A stretch of DNA of 16,157 nucleotides from Desulfohalobiaceae bacterium (GTDB lineage: Bacteria; Desulfobacterota; Desulfovibrionia; Desulfovibrionales; Desulfothermaceae). Below the pieces are notes generated by a model, which was not told where the DNA came from, did not search any database, and saw only the letters and a program-made list of their open reading frames with translations. The stretch covers positions 1 through 16,157 of the forward strand of contig JAIPDU010000013.1 in assembly GCA_021737525.1 (NCBI GenBank), in the 5' to 3' direction. The position numbers and the translations under genes are program-made. Below are positions 6,977-14,032 of the stretch, one piece after another (the stretch's first letter is position 1; every line of letters starts with the position of its first letter).

Positions 6977-7813
6977 ATGGCGAACATCACCATGAAGGAA
7001 ATGCTGGAGACCGGGGTCCATTTCGGTCACCAGACCAGGCGGTGGAACCCCAAGATGCGAACCTACATCTTTGGTTCCCGGAAAGGGATCCACATCATTG
7101 ATCTGCAACAGACCATGCCTCTCTTTGACCGGGCCTACGACTTCCTGGTCAATGTTGTGGCCAACAAGGGCAAGGTGCTCTTCGTGGGCACCAAGCGCCA
7201 GGCCCAGGACATCATCCAGGAGGAGGCCGAACGGGCGGATCAGTTCCACATCACCACGCGCTGGATGGGCGGAACCCTGACCAACTTCGGCACAATCAAG
7301 CACAGCGTGGAGCGAATGAAGAAGCTGGAGTCCCGCTTCGAAGACGGCAGCATCCATCGTTTCCCCAAAAAGGAAGTGGTGCATATGGAGCGCGAGCTTG
7401 CCAAGCTGCGCCGCACCCTGGGTGGTGTCCGGAGCATGGAGGACTTTCCCCAGGCCGGCTTCATCGTGGATCCCAAGCGGGAGGAGATCGCGGTTCGGGA
7501 ATTCAACAGGCTGGGCATTCCCATTGTGGCAGTCACGGACACGAATTGCGATCCCGATGTCGTGGACTATGTCATTCCCGGCAATGACGACGCCATCCGG
7601 GCGATCAAGCTGTTCACCTCGCGCGTGGCGGACGCTTGCCTGGAAGGCGCCGCGCACCAGGAGGAGTCCGCCGAGGAAACCATGGCTGGATCCGTGGAGG
7701 AGAGCGCCGGGAAGGAACAGACTGTTCCGGAAGAGGTTGCCCCGGAGGAGCCCGCAGAGGGTGTTTCCCGCGAGTTCGGGGAAGAGGCTGAAAACCAGAC
7801 CGAATCCGAGTGA
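6977..7813 (+). CDS. rpsB: 30S ribosomal protein S2 with acidic C-terminal tail
   Basis: S2 binds late in small-subunit assembly and helps anchor S1. The N-terminus (ITMKEMLETGVHFGHQTRRW), the middle (FVGTKRQAQDII, RWMGGTLTNF) and the late motif IPIVAVTDTNCDPDVVDYVIPGNDDAIRAI are all canonical. ATG 6977 follows a strong TAAGGAG at 6964-6970. The family core ends around residue 225. Here about 50 more residues follow, rich in Glu with Ser, Ala and Pro and no basic cluster, giving 278 aa in total. Acidic S2 tails of variable length occur in several bacterial groups and are expected to be disordered. It is followed after 14 nt by tsf, forming the standard rpsB-tsf operon. Confidence 0.98.
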   Translation: MANITMKEMLETGVHFGHQTRRWNPKMRTYIFGSRKGIHIIDLQQTMPLFDRAYDFLVNVVANKGKVLFVGTKRQAQDIIQEEAERADQFHITTRWMGGTLTNFGTIKHSVERMKKLESRFEDGSIHRFPKKEVVHMERELAKLRRTLGGVRSMEDFPQAGFIVDPKREEIAVREFNRLGIPIVAVTDTNCDPDVVDYVIPGNDDAIRAIKLFTSRVADACLEGAAHQEESAEETMAGSVEESAGKEQTVPEEVAPEEPAEGVSREFGEEAENQTESE

Positions 7814-7827
7814 TAGGAGATAGAAGC

Positions 7828-8430
7828 ATGGAGATAACCGCGAAAATGGTCAAGGATCTCCGGGAAAAGACCGGTGCCGGAATGATGGATTGCAAAAAGG
7901 CCCTGCAGGAGACGGACGGCGACGAGAAGAAAGCCGTGAACTGGCTGCGGGAGAAGGGCATCTCCAAGGCCGAGAAACGCTCGGGCCAGTCCGCGGCCGA
8001 GGGTGTCATCGGCTCCTATGTCCATACCAACGGCAAGATCGGTGTGCTCGTGGAGGTGAACTGCGAAACCGATTTTGTGGCCAAGAACGAGAAGTTCCAG
8101 GAATTCGTCAAGAATATGGCCATGCAGGTCGCCGCGGCCAACCCCGTCTGTGTGCGGCCCGAGGAGTTGCCCCAGGAGTCCCTGGAACAGGAGAAGGAGG
8201 TCTACCGCAAGCAGGCCCAGGCCGAGGGCAAGCCGGAGCATGTTGTGGAACAGATCGTCCAGGGCCGGGTCAAGAAGTACTATAAAGAGGTCTGCCTCCT
8301 GGAGCAGCCCTATATCAAGGACGACTCCCTCACTGTCTCGGATCTGCTCAACGAGCTGATCGCTGTGCTGGGGGAAAAGATCGTTATCAATCGATTCCAG
8401 CGCTTGGAAGTGGGCGAGAGCCAGCAATAG
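7828..8430 (+). CDS. tsf: Elongation factor Ts, short form
   Basis: EF-Ts is the nucleotide-exchange factor that recycles EF-Tu-GDP. The N-terminal UBA-like domain ITAKMVKDLREKTGAGMMDCKKAL (3-26) is canonical. The TDFVAKNEKF motif that contacts EF-Tu follows, near residue 80. At 200 residues it is the short form with one core subdomain, unlike the roughly 283-residue E. coli protein; Thermus has a comparable length. ATG 7828 is preceded by AGGAGA at 7815-7820; a start at 7810 in the same frame would overlap the rpsB stop and lacks a ribosome-binding site. Transcription ends at the terminator 7 nt downstream. Confidence 0.97.
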   Translation: MEITAKMVKDLREKTGAGMMDCKKALQETDGDEKKAVNWLREKGISKAEKRSGQSAAEGVIGSYVHTNGKIGVLVEVNCETDFVAKNEKFQEFVKNMAMQVAAANPVCVRPEELPQESLEQEKEVYRKQAQAEGKPEHVVEQIVQGRVKKYYKEVCLLEQPYIKDDSLTVSDLLNELIAVLGEKIVINRFQRLEVGESQQ

Positions 8431-8436
8431 CAGGAT

Positions 8437-8462
8437 AAGGGCCCCATACGGGGCCCTTTTTT
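8437..8462 (+). terminator. Rho-independent terminator of rpsB-tsf
   Basis: A perfect 7-bp stem GGGCCCC (8439-8445) / GGGGCCC (8450-8456) with an ATAC loop is followed by six T residues (8457-8462). It closes the rpsB-tsf operon and separates it from pyrH. Confidence 0.93.
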
Positions 8463-8463
8463 C

Positions 8464-8492
8464 TTGAGTCCCAATGGTCCTGTCAGTAGAAT
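8464..8492 (+). promoter_or_regulatory. Candidate sigma70-type promoter of the pyrH operon
   Basis: TTGAGT (8464-8469, four of six consensus bases) and TAGAAT (8487-8492, five of six) are separated by 17 bp. The pair lies immediately after the tsf terminator. It would start the pyrH-frr-uppS-cdsA-dxr-rseP-tsaB transcript with a leader of about 80 nt. Confidence 0.55.
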
Positions 8493-8498
8493 ATGACA
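8481..8498. promoter_or_regulatory. Dyad overlapping the pyrH promoter -10 box
   Basis: TGTCA (8481-8485) and TGACA (8494-8498) form an 18-bp dyad around the predicted -10 hexamer, the place a repressor operator would sit. I do not recognise the binding protein. A 5-bp half site is short enough to arise by chance. Confidence 0.25.
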
Positions 8499-8578
8499 TG
8501 GTCCATTCGTTCCCTTGCTTGAAACGAGGCAGGGGACAGTCCGCCTGATGGAACCCCATTTGCCGTACGGCGGGAGTT

Positions 8579-9295
8579 ATGAGCCAACTCATGTATAAGA
8601 GGGTGTTGCTCAAGTTGAGCGGGGAGGCCCTGGCCGGAGAAGGAGCGTTCGGGGTGGACCAGGAGGCCATCGATGTTATCAGCCAGGACGTTCTGGAAGC
8701 GGTGGAGCGGGGCGTGGAAATGGCCCTGGTCATCGGCGGGGGAAATATCTTCCGCGGGGTCTCTACTTCCGCCCAGGGAATGGATCGTGCCTCAGCGGAC
8801 TATATGGGCATGCTGGCCACGGTGATGAACGGCCTCGCCCTGCAGGACAGTCTGGAGAAATACGGGCTTGTCACCAGGCTGACCACCGCCTTTCGGATGC
8901 AGGAGGTGGCCGAGCCCTATATCCGGCGCCGGGCGGTGCGGCATTTGGAAAAAAAGCGGGTGGTCATCTGCGCCGCGGGAACGGGCAATCCGTACTTTAC
9001 CACGGACACCGCGGCCTCGCTTCGAGCCATGGAGCTCAAGGCCGACGTCCTGCTCAAGGCGACCCGGGTGGACGGTGTCTACGACAAGGATCCCAAGGAT
9101 CCCGGGGCCACTCTTTTGCGCAGGCTGACCTATCTGGATGTGCTGCGGAACAATTTGAAAGTGATGGATTCCACAGCGATTTCGCTGTGCATGGACAATG
9201 ACCTCCCGGTTGTGGTTTTCAATCTGCTTGAGAGGCACAACGTATTGCGGGTCATTGAAGGGGAAGATGTGGGCACAGTCGTGCAAGGAGGTTAG
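8579..9295 (+). CDS. pyrH: Uridylate kinase (UMP kinase)
   Basis: The enzyme phosphorylates UMP to UDP as a hexameric amino-acid-kinase-fold enzyme unrelated to eukaryotic UMP/CMP kinase. The 238-residue protein has KRVLLKLSGEAL at about 7-18, GGGNIFRG (about 53-60), the acceptor-site region GMDRASADYMGMLATVMN, and the ATP-site motifs TDTAASLRA and ATRVDGVYDKDPK. The start is not fully settled. ATG 8579 has GGGAG only 2 nt upstream, while ATG 8591 (second Met, before YKRVLL) has the same GGGAG 14 nt away. Family N-termini favour a few residues before YKRxLLK, compatible with 8579. It is the first gene of the operon, and frr begins 2 nt after its stop. Confidence 0.97.
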   Translation: MSQLMYKRVLLKLSGEALAGEGAFGVDQEAIDVISQDVLEAVERGVEMALVIGGGNIFRGVSTSAQGMDRASADYMGMLATVMNGLALQDSLEKYGLVTRLTTAFRMQEVAEPYIRRRAVRHLEKKRVVICAAGTGNPYFTTDTAASLRAMELKADVLLKATRVDGVYDKDPKDPGATLLRRLTYLDVLRNNLKVMDSTAISLCMDNDLPVVVFNLLERHNVLRVIEGEDVGTVVQGG

Positions 9296-9297
9296 GC

Positions 9298-9852
9298 ATG
9301 GAGGACGTATTCCAGGATTGCCGGGAACGGATGGACAAGGCTCTTCAGACCCTTGGCAGGGATTTCGGCAAATTGCGGACCGGCAGGGCCTCGACAACAC
9401 TGGTGGAGGATGTCCAGGTGGACTACTACCAAATGCCCACTCCCCTGAACCAATTGGCCTCCATCTCCATTCCGGACAGCAGGACCATAGTCATTCAACC
9501 CTGGGACAAGAGCTCCATCGGGAATGTGGAAAAGGCCATCATGAAGTCGGAGCTGGGCCTCAATCCCATCAACGACGGCAAGATGATCCGCATCAACATC
9601 CCGCCTCTGACCGAGGAGCGGCGCAAGGAACTGGCCAAGGTGGCCAAGAAATACACCGAGGACACGAAAGTGGCCATCCGGAATATCCGCCGTGAAGCCA
9701 ACGACACCCTCAAGAAGCGCAAGAACAACAAGGATATCTCCGAGGACGAGATGCATTCCGGGCAGGAGGAGATCCAGAAGATCACCGACGAGTTCGTGAA
9801 CAAGGCGGAAAAGGCCCGGGAGGAGAAAGAGAAGGAAATCATGGAGCTGTAG
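9298..9852 (+). CDS. frr: Ribosome recycling factor
   Basis: RRF splits post-termination ribosomes together with EF-G. The 184 residues fit the usual 185. The family core is clear: MDKALQTLGRDFGKLRTGRAS (11-31), domain II with YYQMPTPLNQLASISIPDSRTIVIQPWDKS, then the long helices with LTEERRKELAKVAKKYTEDTKVAIRNIRREAND. ATG 9298 is preceded by a full AAGGAGG at 9285-9291, the best ribosome-binding site in the operon, located inside the end of pyrH. No oddities are seen. The presence of an EF-G paralogue elsewhere in the window is suggestive, but does not show that the two cooperate. Confidence 0.98.
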   Translation: MEDVFQDCRERMDKALQTLGRDFGKLRTGRASTTLVEDVQVDYYQMPTPLNQLASISIPDSRTIVIQPWDKSSIGNVEKAIMKSELGLNPINDGKMIRINIPPLTEERRKELAKVAKKYTEDTKVAIRNIRREANDTLKKRKNNKDISEDEMHSGQEEIQKITDEFVNKAEKAREEKEKEIMEL

Positions 9853-9857
9853 TTCCC

Positions 9858-10592
9858 TTGAGCCAGGATAATACCGTGGACCCAACCCGGAAGGAGAGGA
9901 CGCTTCCCAGGCATGTGGCCATCATCATGGATGGTAATGGTCGCTGGGCCAAGCAGCGCGGCCTGCCACGAAGCGAGGGGCACAAGGCCGGAACAGAGGC
10001 CGCAAGGGGCATTGTGACCCGATGTGCCGAGCTGGGGATCGAGCACCTCACCCTGTACACCTTTTCCAAGGAGAACTGGCGCCGCCCCAGCGAGGAGGTC
10101 GACTTCCTCTTCGATCTGTTGATCCGCTTCATTCGGGGAGAGCAGCAACGGCTCATCGACGAGTCCATTCGCCTCAACCTCATTGGCGAGCCCGGGGGAC
10201 TTCCCGCAGGGGTTCGGCACGTGCTGCAGCGGGTGTGCAACAAGACGGCGAAGGGGGAGAAGATGAGCCTCAACCTGGCCCTGAACTATTCCGGCAGGGA
10301 CGAGATCCTGGCGGCCTGTCGACTCATCGCCTCCCAGGGGCTCGATCCGGACCGGATCGACGAGCGGCTCTTCGCCAGCTACTTGAGCACCGGAGACATG
10401 CCCGACCCGGATCTCATAATCCGGACCAGCGGCGAGCGTCGCTTGAGCAATTTCCTGCTCTTTCAGTCCGCTTATTCCGAGTTCTATTTCTCGGATACCT
10501 TGTGGCCGGACTACGGCGCGGCGGACCTGGACCTGGCCCTGGAGGACTTTCGCTGTCGATGCCGCCGCTTCGGCGGGGTTTCGGAGGAATAG
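9858..10592 (+). CDS. uppS: Undecaprenyl diphosphate synthase (cis-prenyltransferase)
   Basis: The enzyme adds eight isoprene units in cis to farnesyl diphosphate, making the C55 lipid carrier for peptidoglycan and O-antigen. Hallmarks are HVAIIMDGNGRWAKQRG (19-35, catalytic D25), a GHKAG box, LTLYTFSKENWRRP (about 69-82), and the C-terminal substrate region DLIIRTSGERRLSNFLLFQSAYSE. The length of 244 aa is typical. The start is TTG at 9858, five nt after the frr stop, with GGAG 11 nt upstream. GTG at 9876 is an alternative that would remove six residues before the conserved core. Dxr, encoded downstream, feeds the same isoprenoid pathway. Confidence 0.96.
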   Translation: MSQDNTVDPTRKERTLPRHVAIIMDGNGRWAKQRGLPRSEGHKAGTEAARGIVTRCAELGIEHLTLYTFSKENWRRPSEEVDFLFDLLIRFIRGEQQRLIDESIRLNLIGEPGGLPAGVRHVLQRVCNKTAKGEKMSLNLALNYSGRDEILAACRLIASQGLDPDRIDERLFASYLSTGDMPDPDLIIRTSGERRLSNFLLFQSAYSEFYFSDTLWPDYGAADLDLALEDFRCRCRRFGGVSEE

Positions 10593-10600
10593 GAGCTCCA

Positions 10601-10628
10601 GGTTTACGGTTCCGGGTTGGGATTCGGG
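10601..10628. repeat. Inverted-orientation heptad array (GGTTCCG-type)
   Basis: Four consecutive 7-nt words are seen: GGTTTAC, GGTTCCG, GGTTGGG and ATTCGGG. The first 18 nt are complementary at 14 of 18 positions to 10754-10771 within the forward array upstream of cdsA. The pair could therefore close a large stem around the spacer. Confidence 0.5.
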
Positions 10629-10732
10629 AAGAGCGGGGCGCTTGGCTTTGAGGTGGTTATTCACCACATCCCGGAGATCCCGGGGAAGGGGATCCCCGAC
10701 AGGGTTTTGCTGAGCGCTGTCACCTGCTTTCA

Positions 10733-10774
10733 AACGGGAAACGGATAACGGTGAACGGGGAACGGTGAACCCTC
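10733..10774. repeat. Forward heptad array (AACGGNN) upstream of cdsA
   Basis: Five words in strict 7-nt register, AACGGGA, AACGGAT, AACGGTG, AACGGGG and AACGGTG, are followed by the degenerate AACCCTC. Its last part also makes a hairpin CGGTGA-ACCC-TCACCG (10763-10778) just before the cdsA start. The constant AACGG with two variable positions per unit is unlikely to arise by chance. Confidence 0.75.
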
Positions 10775-10790
10775 ACCGCGGAACGCACCC

Positions 10791-11582
10791 ATGAGCTCCC
10801 ACGCACAACGCATCCTCACCGGTCTGGTCCTGATCCTTGCTCTGGGCTATTTCGTTTTTTGGGCCACTTCCCTGGAGCTGGCCCTGGGAGTCCTCCTCCT
10901 GAGCGGGATGGGGCTCTGGGAGTTCTTTTCCCTGTTCTGGCCGGGGTGGGAGCAAATCGGTCTCAAGGCGGCGGGCATAGTCCTCGCGGTACCCGTTGTG
11001 ATGCACGGCTTCCTGGGCGTCTCCGTTCTCGGGCCTCTGCTCCTCTGCCTGTGGCTGGTCAACACCTTCTTCATCCTGCAGTACGCCAGGGGAAGGAACC
11101 CGGATTGGCAAACCCTGCAGATCGTGAGCCTTGGGCTGGTCTATATACCGCTGGCGCTGCAGTTCCTTGTGGGGCTGGCAGCTGTGGAGCTTCTCCTTGT
11201 CCTGCTCGCCGCCTCCGCCACGGACATATTCGCCTTTTATTCCGGTTCCTGGTGGGGCAAGCGCAGGATGCTGCCCGCGGTGAGCCCCAAGAAGACCTGG
11301 ACAGGAGCCTGCGGCGGTTTGGCCGGGTGCCTGGCGGTCAGCCTCGCCCTGGGCCTTGGCTTTGGATCCGCTGCCTGGCCCGTCTGGATCGGCCTCGGAG
11401 TGACGCTCAACCTGGCAGCGCAGTTGGGTGACTTTTTTGTCTCCGCCCTGAAGCGGGTCCGGGACGTCAAGGATTCTGGGCGCCTTTTGCCCGGTCACGG
11501 GGGACTCCTGGACCGCTTCGACAGCGTTCTCCTGGTGGTTCCGGCGTACATGCTATTCCAGACTGCTTGGCCGCTGTTCTAA
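10791..11582 (+). CDS. cdsA: Phosphatidate cytidylyltransferase (CDP-diglyceride synthase)
   Basis: This integral membrane enzyme makes CDP-diacylglycerol from phosphatidic acid and CTP, the branch point to all phospholipids. The 263-residue protein is strongly hydrophobic with about seven or eight membrane spans. The family signature lies in the C-terminal third: SPKKTWTG at about 165-172, then GDFFVSALKRVRDVKDSGRLLPGHGGLLDRFDS at about 213-245. Two aspartates of that signature bind metal in characterised members. ATG 10791 is the first in-frame Met, and it has no good Shine-Dalgarno: the upstream bases are the heptad array and GGAACGCACCC. The product of plsC, encoded in the upstream plsC-rnj unit, is its substrate. 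Confidence 0.95.
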   Translation: MSSHAQRILTGLVLILALGYFVFWATSLELALGVLLLSGMGLWEFFSLFWPGWEQIGLKAAGIVLAVPVVMHGFLGVSVLGPLLLCLWLVNTFFILQYARGRNPDWQTLQIVSLGLVYIPLALQFLVGLAAVELLLVLLAASATDIFAFYSGSWWGKRRMLPAVSPKKTWTGACGGLAGCLAVSLALGLGFGSAAWPVWIGLGVTLNLAAQLGDFFVSALKRVRDVKDSGRLLPGHGGLLDRFDSVLLVVPAYMLFQTAWPLF

Positions 11583-11592
11583 GGCGGGTTCC

Positions 11593-11691
11593 CCGTGTCG
11601 GTATGTCGGTATGTCAGTGTGTCAGTATGTCGGTGTGTCGATAATCCGCTGATTCACTGACCCACTGATTCACTGACAAACTGACCCACCG
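11593..11691. repeat. Inverted pair of 8-nt phased arrays between cdsA and dxr
   Basis: Array 1 (11601-11640) is five perfect-register octamers: GTATGTCG, GTATGTCA, GTGTGTCA, GTATGTCG and GTGTGTCG. Array 2 (11652-11691) is five more: ATTCACTG, ACCCACTG, ATTCACTG, ACAAACTG and ACCCACCG. The reverse complement of array 2 has the same consensus as array 1, TCRGTNNG. The two arrays could pair over five units at about 70 percent identity, across a loop of about 11 nt. Confidence 0.8.
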
Positions 11692-11713
11692 GCCTTGCGC
11701 TGAGCTCCCTGTT

Positions 11714-11762
11714 GAACACCGAACCCAGAACGCGGAACCCAGAACGCGGAACGGTGAACCCG
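11714..11762. repeat. Heptad array (GAACNNN) immediately upstream of dxr
   Basis: Seven words in exact 7-nt register all begin GAAC: GAACACC, GAACCCA, GAACGCG, GAACCCA, GAACGCG, GAACGGT and GAACCCG. It ends 3 nt before the chosen dxr start. The word is the same family as the AACGGNN array before cdsA, since GGTGAACC occurs in both. A GGTGA near the end, 8 nt before ATG, could pair with the 3' end of 16S rRNA. Confidence 0.82.
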
Positions 11763-11765
11763 TAT

Positions 11766-12971
11766 ATGCTCTCCTATATTTCCCCACTTTATAACGCGCG
11801 CACTCTCCCCCTGCAGGGGCGCAGGCTTGTGGTCCTGGGAAGCACGGGTTCCATCGGCCGGAACGTGTTGCGGGTCGCCGGGGAGAATCCGGACTCCTTT
11901 CGGGTCCTGGCCCTGGCTGGCGGGGATAATGTCGAGCTGCTGGCAGAACAGGCTGCGTTGTGGCGTCCGGACTACCTGGCAGTGCGCTCGGAGGAATCCA
12001 TTCCGGAGCTCAGCCCCCGTCTGCCAAGCGGCTATTCCCCGGATATCCAGGTGGGACAGGCCGCGTACGAGGGGCTGGCTGCACTGGAGGAGGCGGACCT
12101 TGTGGTTTCGGCCCTGATGGGGGCCGCCGGGCTCGCACCCACGGTTTCCGCCCTTCGACGGGGCAAGGTGGTCGCCCTGGCCAACAAGGAGTCCCTGGTC
12201 CTGGCCGGAGATCTGATACGTCGCTGCTGCGGGGAGACCGGTGCGAGCCTTTTGCCTGTGGACTCGGAGCACAATGCCCTGTTCCAGGCCCTGGCCGGGA
12301 GCAACGAAAAGGAGGCGGCGAAGCTGCACCTGACTGCCTCCGGAGGGCCCTTCCGGGACAAGGACCGGGCCTTTTTGCGGGATGTGACCCCGGAACAGGC
12401 GCTCAAGCACCCCAGTTGGTCCATGGGGGCCAAGATCAGCGTGGATTCCGCCACACTGATGAACAAGGGTCTGGAGATCATCGAGGCCCATCATCTTTTC
12501 GGAGCGGATCCGGAACACATCGAGGTCCTGATCCACCCGGAGTGCATCGTGCATTCCCTGGTGGAGTACCGGGACGGCAGCACCCTGGCCCAATTGGGGC
12601 TTCCGGATATGCGGGTGCCCATCGCCTATTGCCTGAGCTATCCCCATCGCCTGGAAGCGGACCTGCCCGGACTGGACCTGGCGGCTCGGGGCAGTCTCAC
12701 CTTCCTTCCCCCGGACACGGAGCTCTTCCCCTGCCTGGGGCTGGCCAGGGAGGCCCTGCGCGCGGGACCCAGCCATCAGGTCGTGCTCAATGCGGCCAAC
12801 GAGGTGGCGGTGGAGCTCTTTCTGCAGCGCCGGCTGTCCTATTTCGGCATCGCAGAGGCGAATAGAAAGGCCCTGCAGGAGCATTCCTCCATTTCCCTGA
12901 ACGGAGTGGAGGACATCCTGTCCCTGGACCGTGAAGTGCGCGAGAGAACAAGGCGGTCGATCCGGAAATGA
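11766..12971 (+). CDS. dxr: 1-deoxy-D-xylulose 5-phosphate reductoisomerase
   Basis: This enzyme catalyses the committed step of the MEP isoprenoid pathway, converting DXP to 2-C-methyl-D-erythritol 4-phosphate with NADPH. The NADPH-binding GSTGSIG is at 25-31. ANKESLVLAGDLI and the metal-site PVDSEHNALFQ follow, then the flexible-loop region HPSWSMGAKISVDSATLMNKGLEIIEAH and the C-terminal AANEVAVELFL. The length of 401 aa is close to the E. coli enzyme's 398. ATG 11766 is chosen because the open frame further upstream (TTG 11712) would translate the GAACNNN array. About 20 residues precede the Rossmann strand, so a downstream start (for example GTG near 11829) is conceivable but would truncate that strand. 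The stop overlaps the rseP start by 4 nt (ATGA). Confidence 0.96.
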   Translation: MLSYISPLYNARTLPLQGRRLVVLGSTGSIGRNVLRVAGENPDSFRVLALAGGDNVELLAEQAALWRPDYLAVRSEESIPELSPRLPSGYSPDIQVGQAAYEGLAALEEADLVVSALMGAAGLAPTVSALRRGKVVALANKESLVLAGDLIRRCCGETGASLLPVDSEHNALFQALAGSNEKEAAKLHLTASGGPFRDKDRAFLRDVTPEQALKHPSWSMGAKISVDSATLMNKGLEIIEAHHLFGADPEHIEVLIHPECIVHSLVEYRDGSTLAQLGLPDMRVPIAYCLSYPHRLEADLPGLDLAARGSLTFLPPDTELFPCLGLAREALRAGPSHQVVLNAANEVAVELFLQRRLSYFGIAEANRKALQEHSSISLNGVEDILSLDREVRERTRRSIRK

Positions 12972-14032
12972 TCAGTGTTGTGGCCATAGTCCTCGTCCTC
13001 GGGGCCCTCATCTTCTTTCACGAGCTGGGCCATTTCGCGGTGGCCAAATCCATGGGCATCGGCGTGCGGACCTTCGCCCTGGGTTTCGGGAAAAAGGTGG
13101 CCGGCTTCACCCTGGGCGAGACCGAATACCGGCTCTGTCTGGTCCCCCTGGGGGGATATGTCCAGCTGTTGGGGGAAAGTCCCGGAGAGGAGCTGTCCCA
13201 AGAGGACGAGGTCCGGAAGAGCTTTTCCCATCGCCCGCCGTGGCAGCGCATGCTCGTGGTCGGCGCGGGTCCGGTGTTCAACTTCCTCCTGGCCCTGGTG
13301 ATCTATGCGGGCATCTTCCTCATTGTGGGACAGCAAATGCTCGCTCCCACCATCGGCTCAGTCGTGGAGGGAGCACCGGCAGAGCGGGCCGGTCTCAAGC
13401 CCGGGGACAGAATCGTCTCCATCCAGGGCGAGCCCATAGACTACTGGCATCAGCTCGCGGAGCATATCCAGGGGTCCGAGGGGAAACGGCTCGTTCTTCG
13501 TGTGGAGAGGGACGACTCGATCAGGACCATCCGGGTGACGCCCCGGATGCAGACCGCGAAGAACATCTTCGGAGAGGAGGTCAAGGCCGCCCGGATCGGG
13601 ATCCAGGTCGCAGGGGACACCATCTATCGCGACTTGGGGCCGCTCGAGGCCGTGGGAGCCGGAATACAGCGGACCTGGCAGGTGGTCAAGCTCACCTTTC
13701 TGGGGCTGGTGAAGATCATTCAGCAGGCCGTGCCTTTGAAGAGCCTGGGCGGACCCATTCTCATCGCCCAGTTGGTGGGTGAGCAGGCCCAACAGGGATT
13801 GCTGGACGTCCTGAGCCTGACCGCCCTGATCAGTGTCAATCTGGGCATCTTGAACCTGCTGCCCGTACCGGTCCTGGACGGGGGACACCTCCTTTTCTTC
13901 GGGCTGGAAACGGTGCTGGGCAGACCCGTGGACCCCAAGTGGCGCGAAGTGGCCATGCGCATCGGCCTGTCCCTGCTTATCGCCCTTATGATCCTGGTGA
14001 TCTACAATGACCTCTTCCGCCTCTTCGGATGA
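12968..14032 (+). CDS. rseP: RseP-type site-2 intramembrane metalloprotease
   Basis: This zinc protease cuts membrane-embedded substrates such as anti-sigma factors or signal-peptide remnants. The active-site HELGH (H18, E19, H22) is in the first membrane helix, and the third zinc ligand is in LDGGH (D304). One PDZ domain lies between, at about 120-200, starting near GSVVEGAPAERAGLKPGDRIVSIQG. E. coli RseP has two tandem PDZ domains, so this 354-residue form with one is the shorter type common outside gammaproteobacteria. Three or four membrane spans are apparent. ATG 12968 overlaps the dxr stop (ATGA), indicating coupling. No anti-sigma factor gene is visible, so the substrate is unknown. 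Confidence 0.95.
   Translation: MISVVAIVLVLGALIFFHELGHFAVAKSMGIGVRTFALGFGKKVAGFTLGETEYRLCLVPLGGYVQLLGESPGEELSQEDEVRKSFSHRPPWQRMLVVGAGPVFNFLLALVIYAGIFLIVGQQMLAPTIGSVVEGAPAERAGLKPGDRIVSIQGEPIDYWHQLAEHIQGSEGKRLVLRVERDDSIRTIRVTPRMQTAKNIFGEEVKAARIGIQVAGDTIYRDLGPLEAVGAGIQRTWQVVKLTFLGLVKIIQQAVPLKSLGGPILIAQLVGEQAQQGLLDVLSLTALISVNLGILNLLPVPVLDGGHLLFFGLETVLGRPVDPKWREVAMRIGLSLLIALMILVIYNDLFRLFG

Larger units (their letters stand above)
10593..10790. other. Operon-internal spacer between uppS and cdsA
   Basis: This 198-bp gap interrupts an otherwise compact operon. It holds a short inverted-orientation heptad array (10601-10628), a GTGGT-TATTC-ACCAC hairpin around 10653, a GC-rich palindromic stretch near 10675-10700 (including GGGGATCCCC), and a forward heptad array (10733-10774) running almost to the cdsA start. 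There is no gene and no clear promoter. Confidence 0.6.

Noticed and set aside
7567..8733. 388-residue minus-strand frame
   Set aside because: It crosses tsf, its terminator and the pyrH promoter in antisense. No motif or ribosome-binding site supports it.
9495..10733. 412-residue minus-strand frame
   Set aside because: It is antisense to frr and uppS and runs into the heptad-array spacer; no domain is recognisable.
11593..11762. CRISPR array
   Set aside because: Units are 7-8 nt with no 23-50 nt repeats, no unique spacers of constant length and no cas genes, so this is a short-period tandem array.
12931..13782. 283-residue plus-strand frame overlapping rseP
   Set aside because: It is a shifted frame of rseP, whose HELGH, PDZ and LDGGH motifs are all in the other frame.
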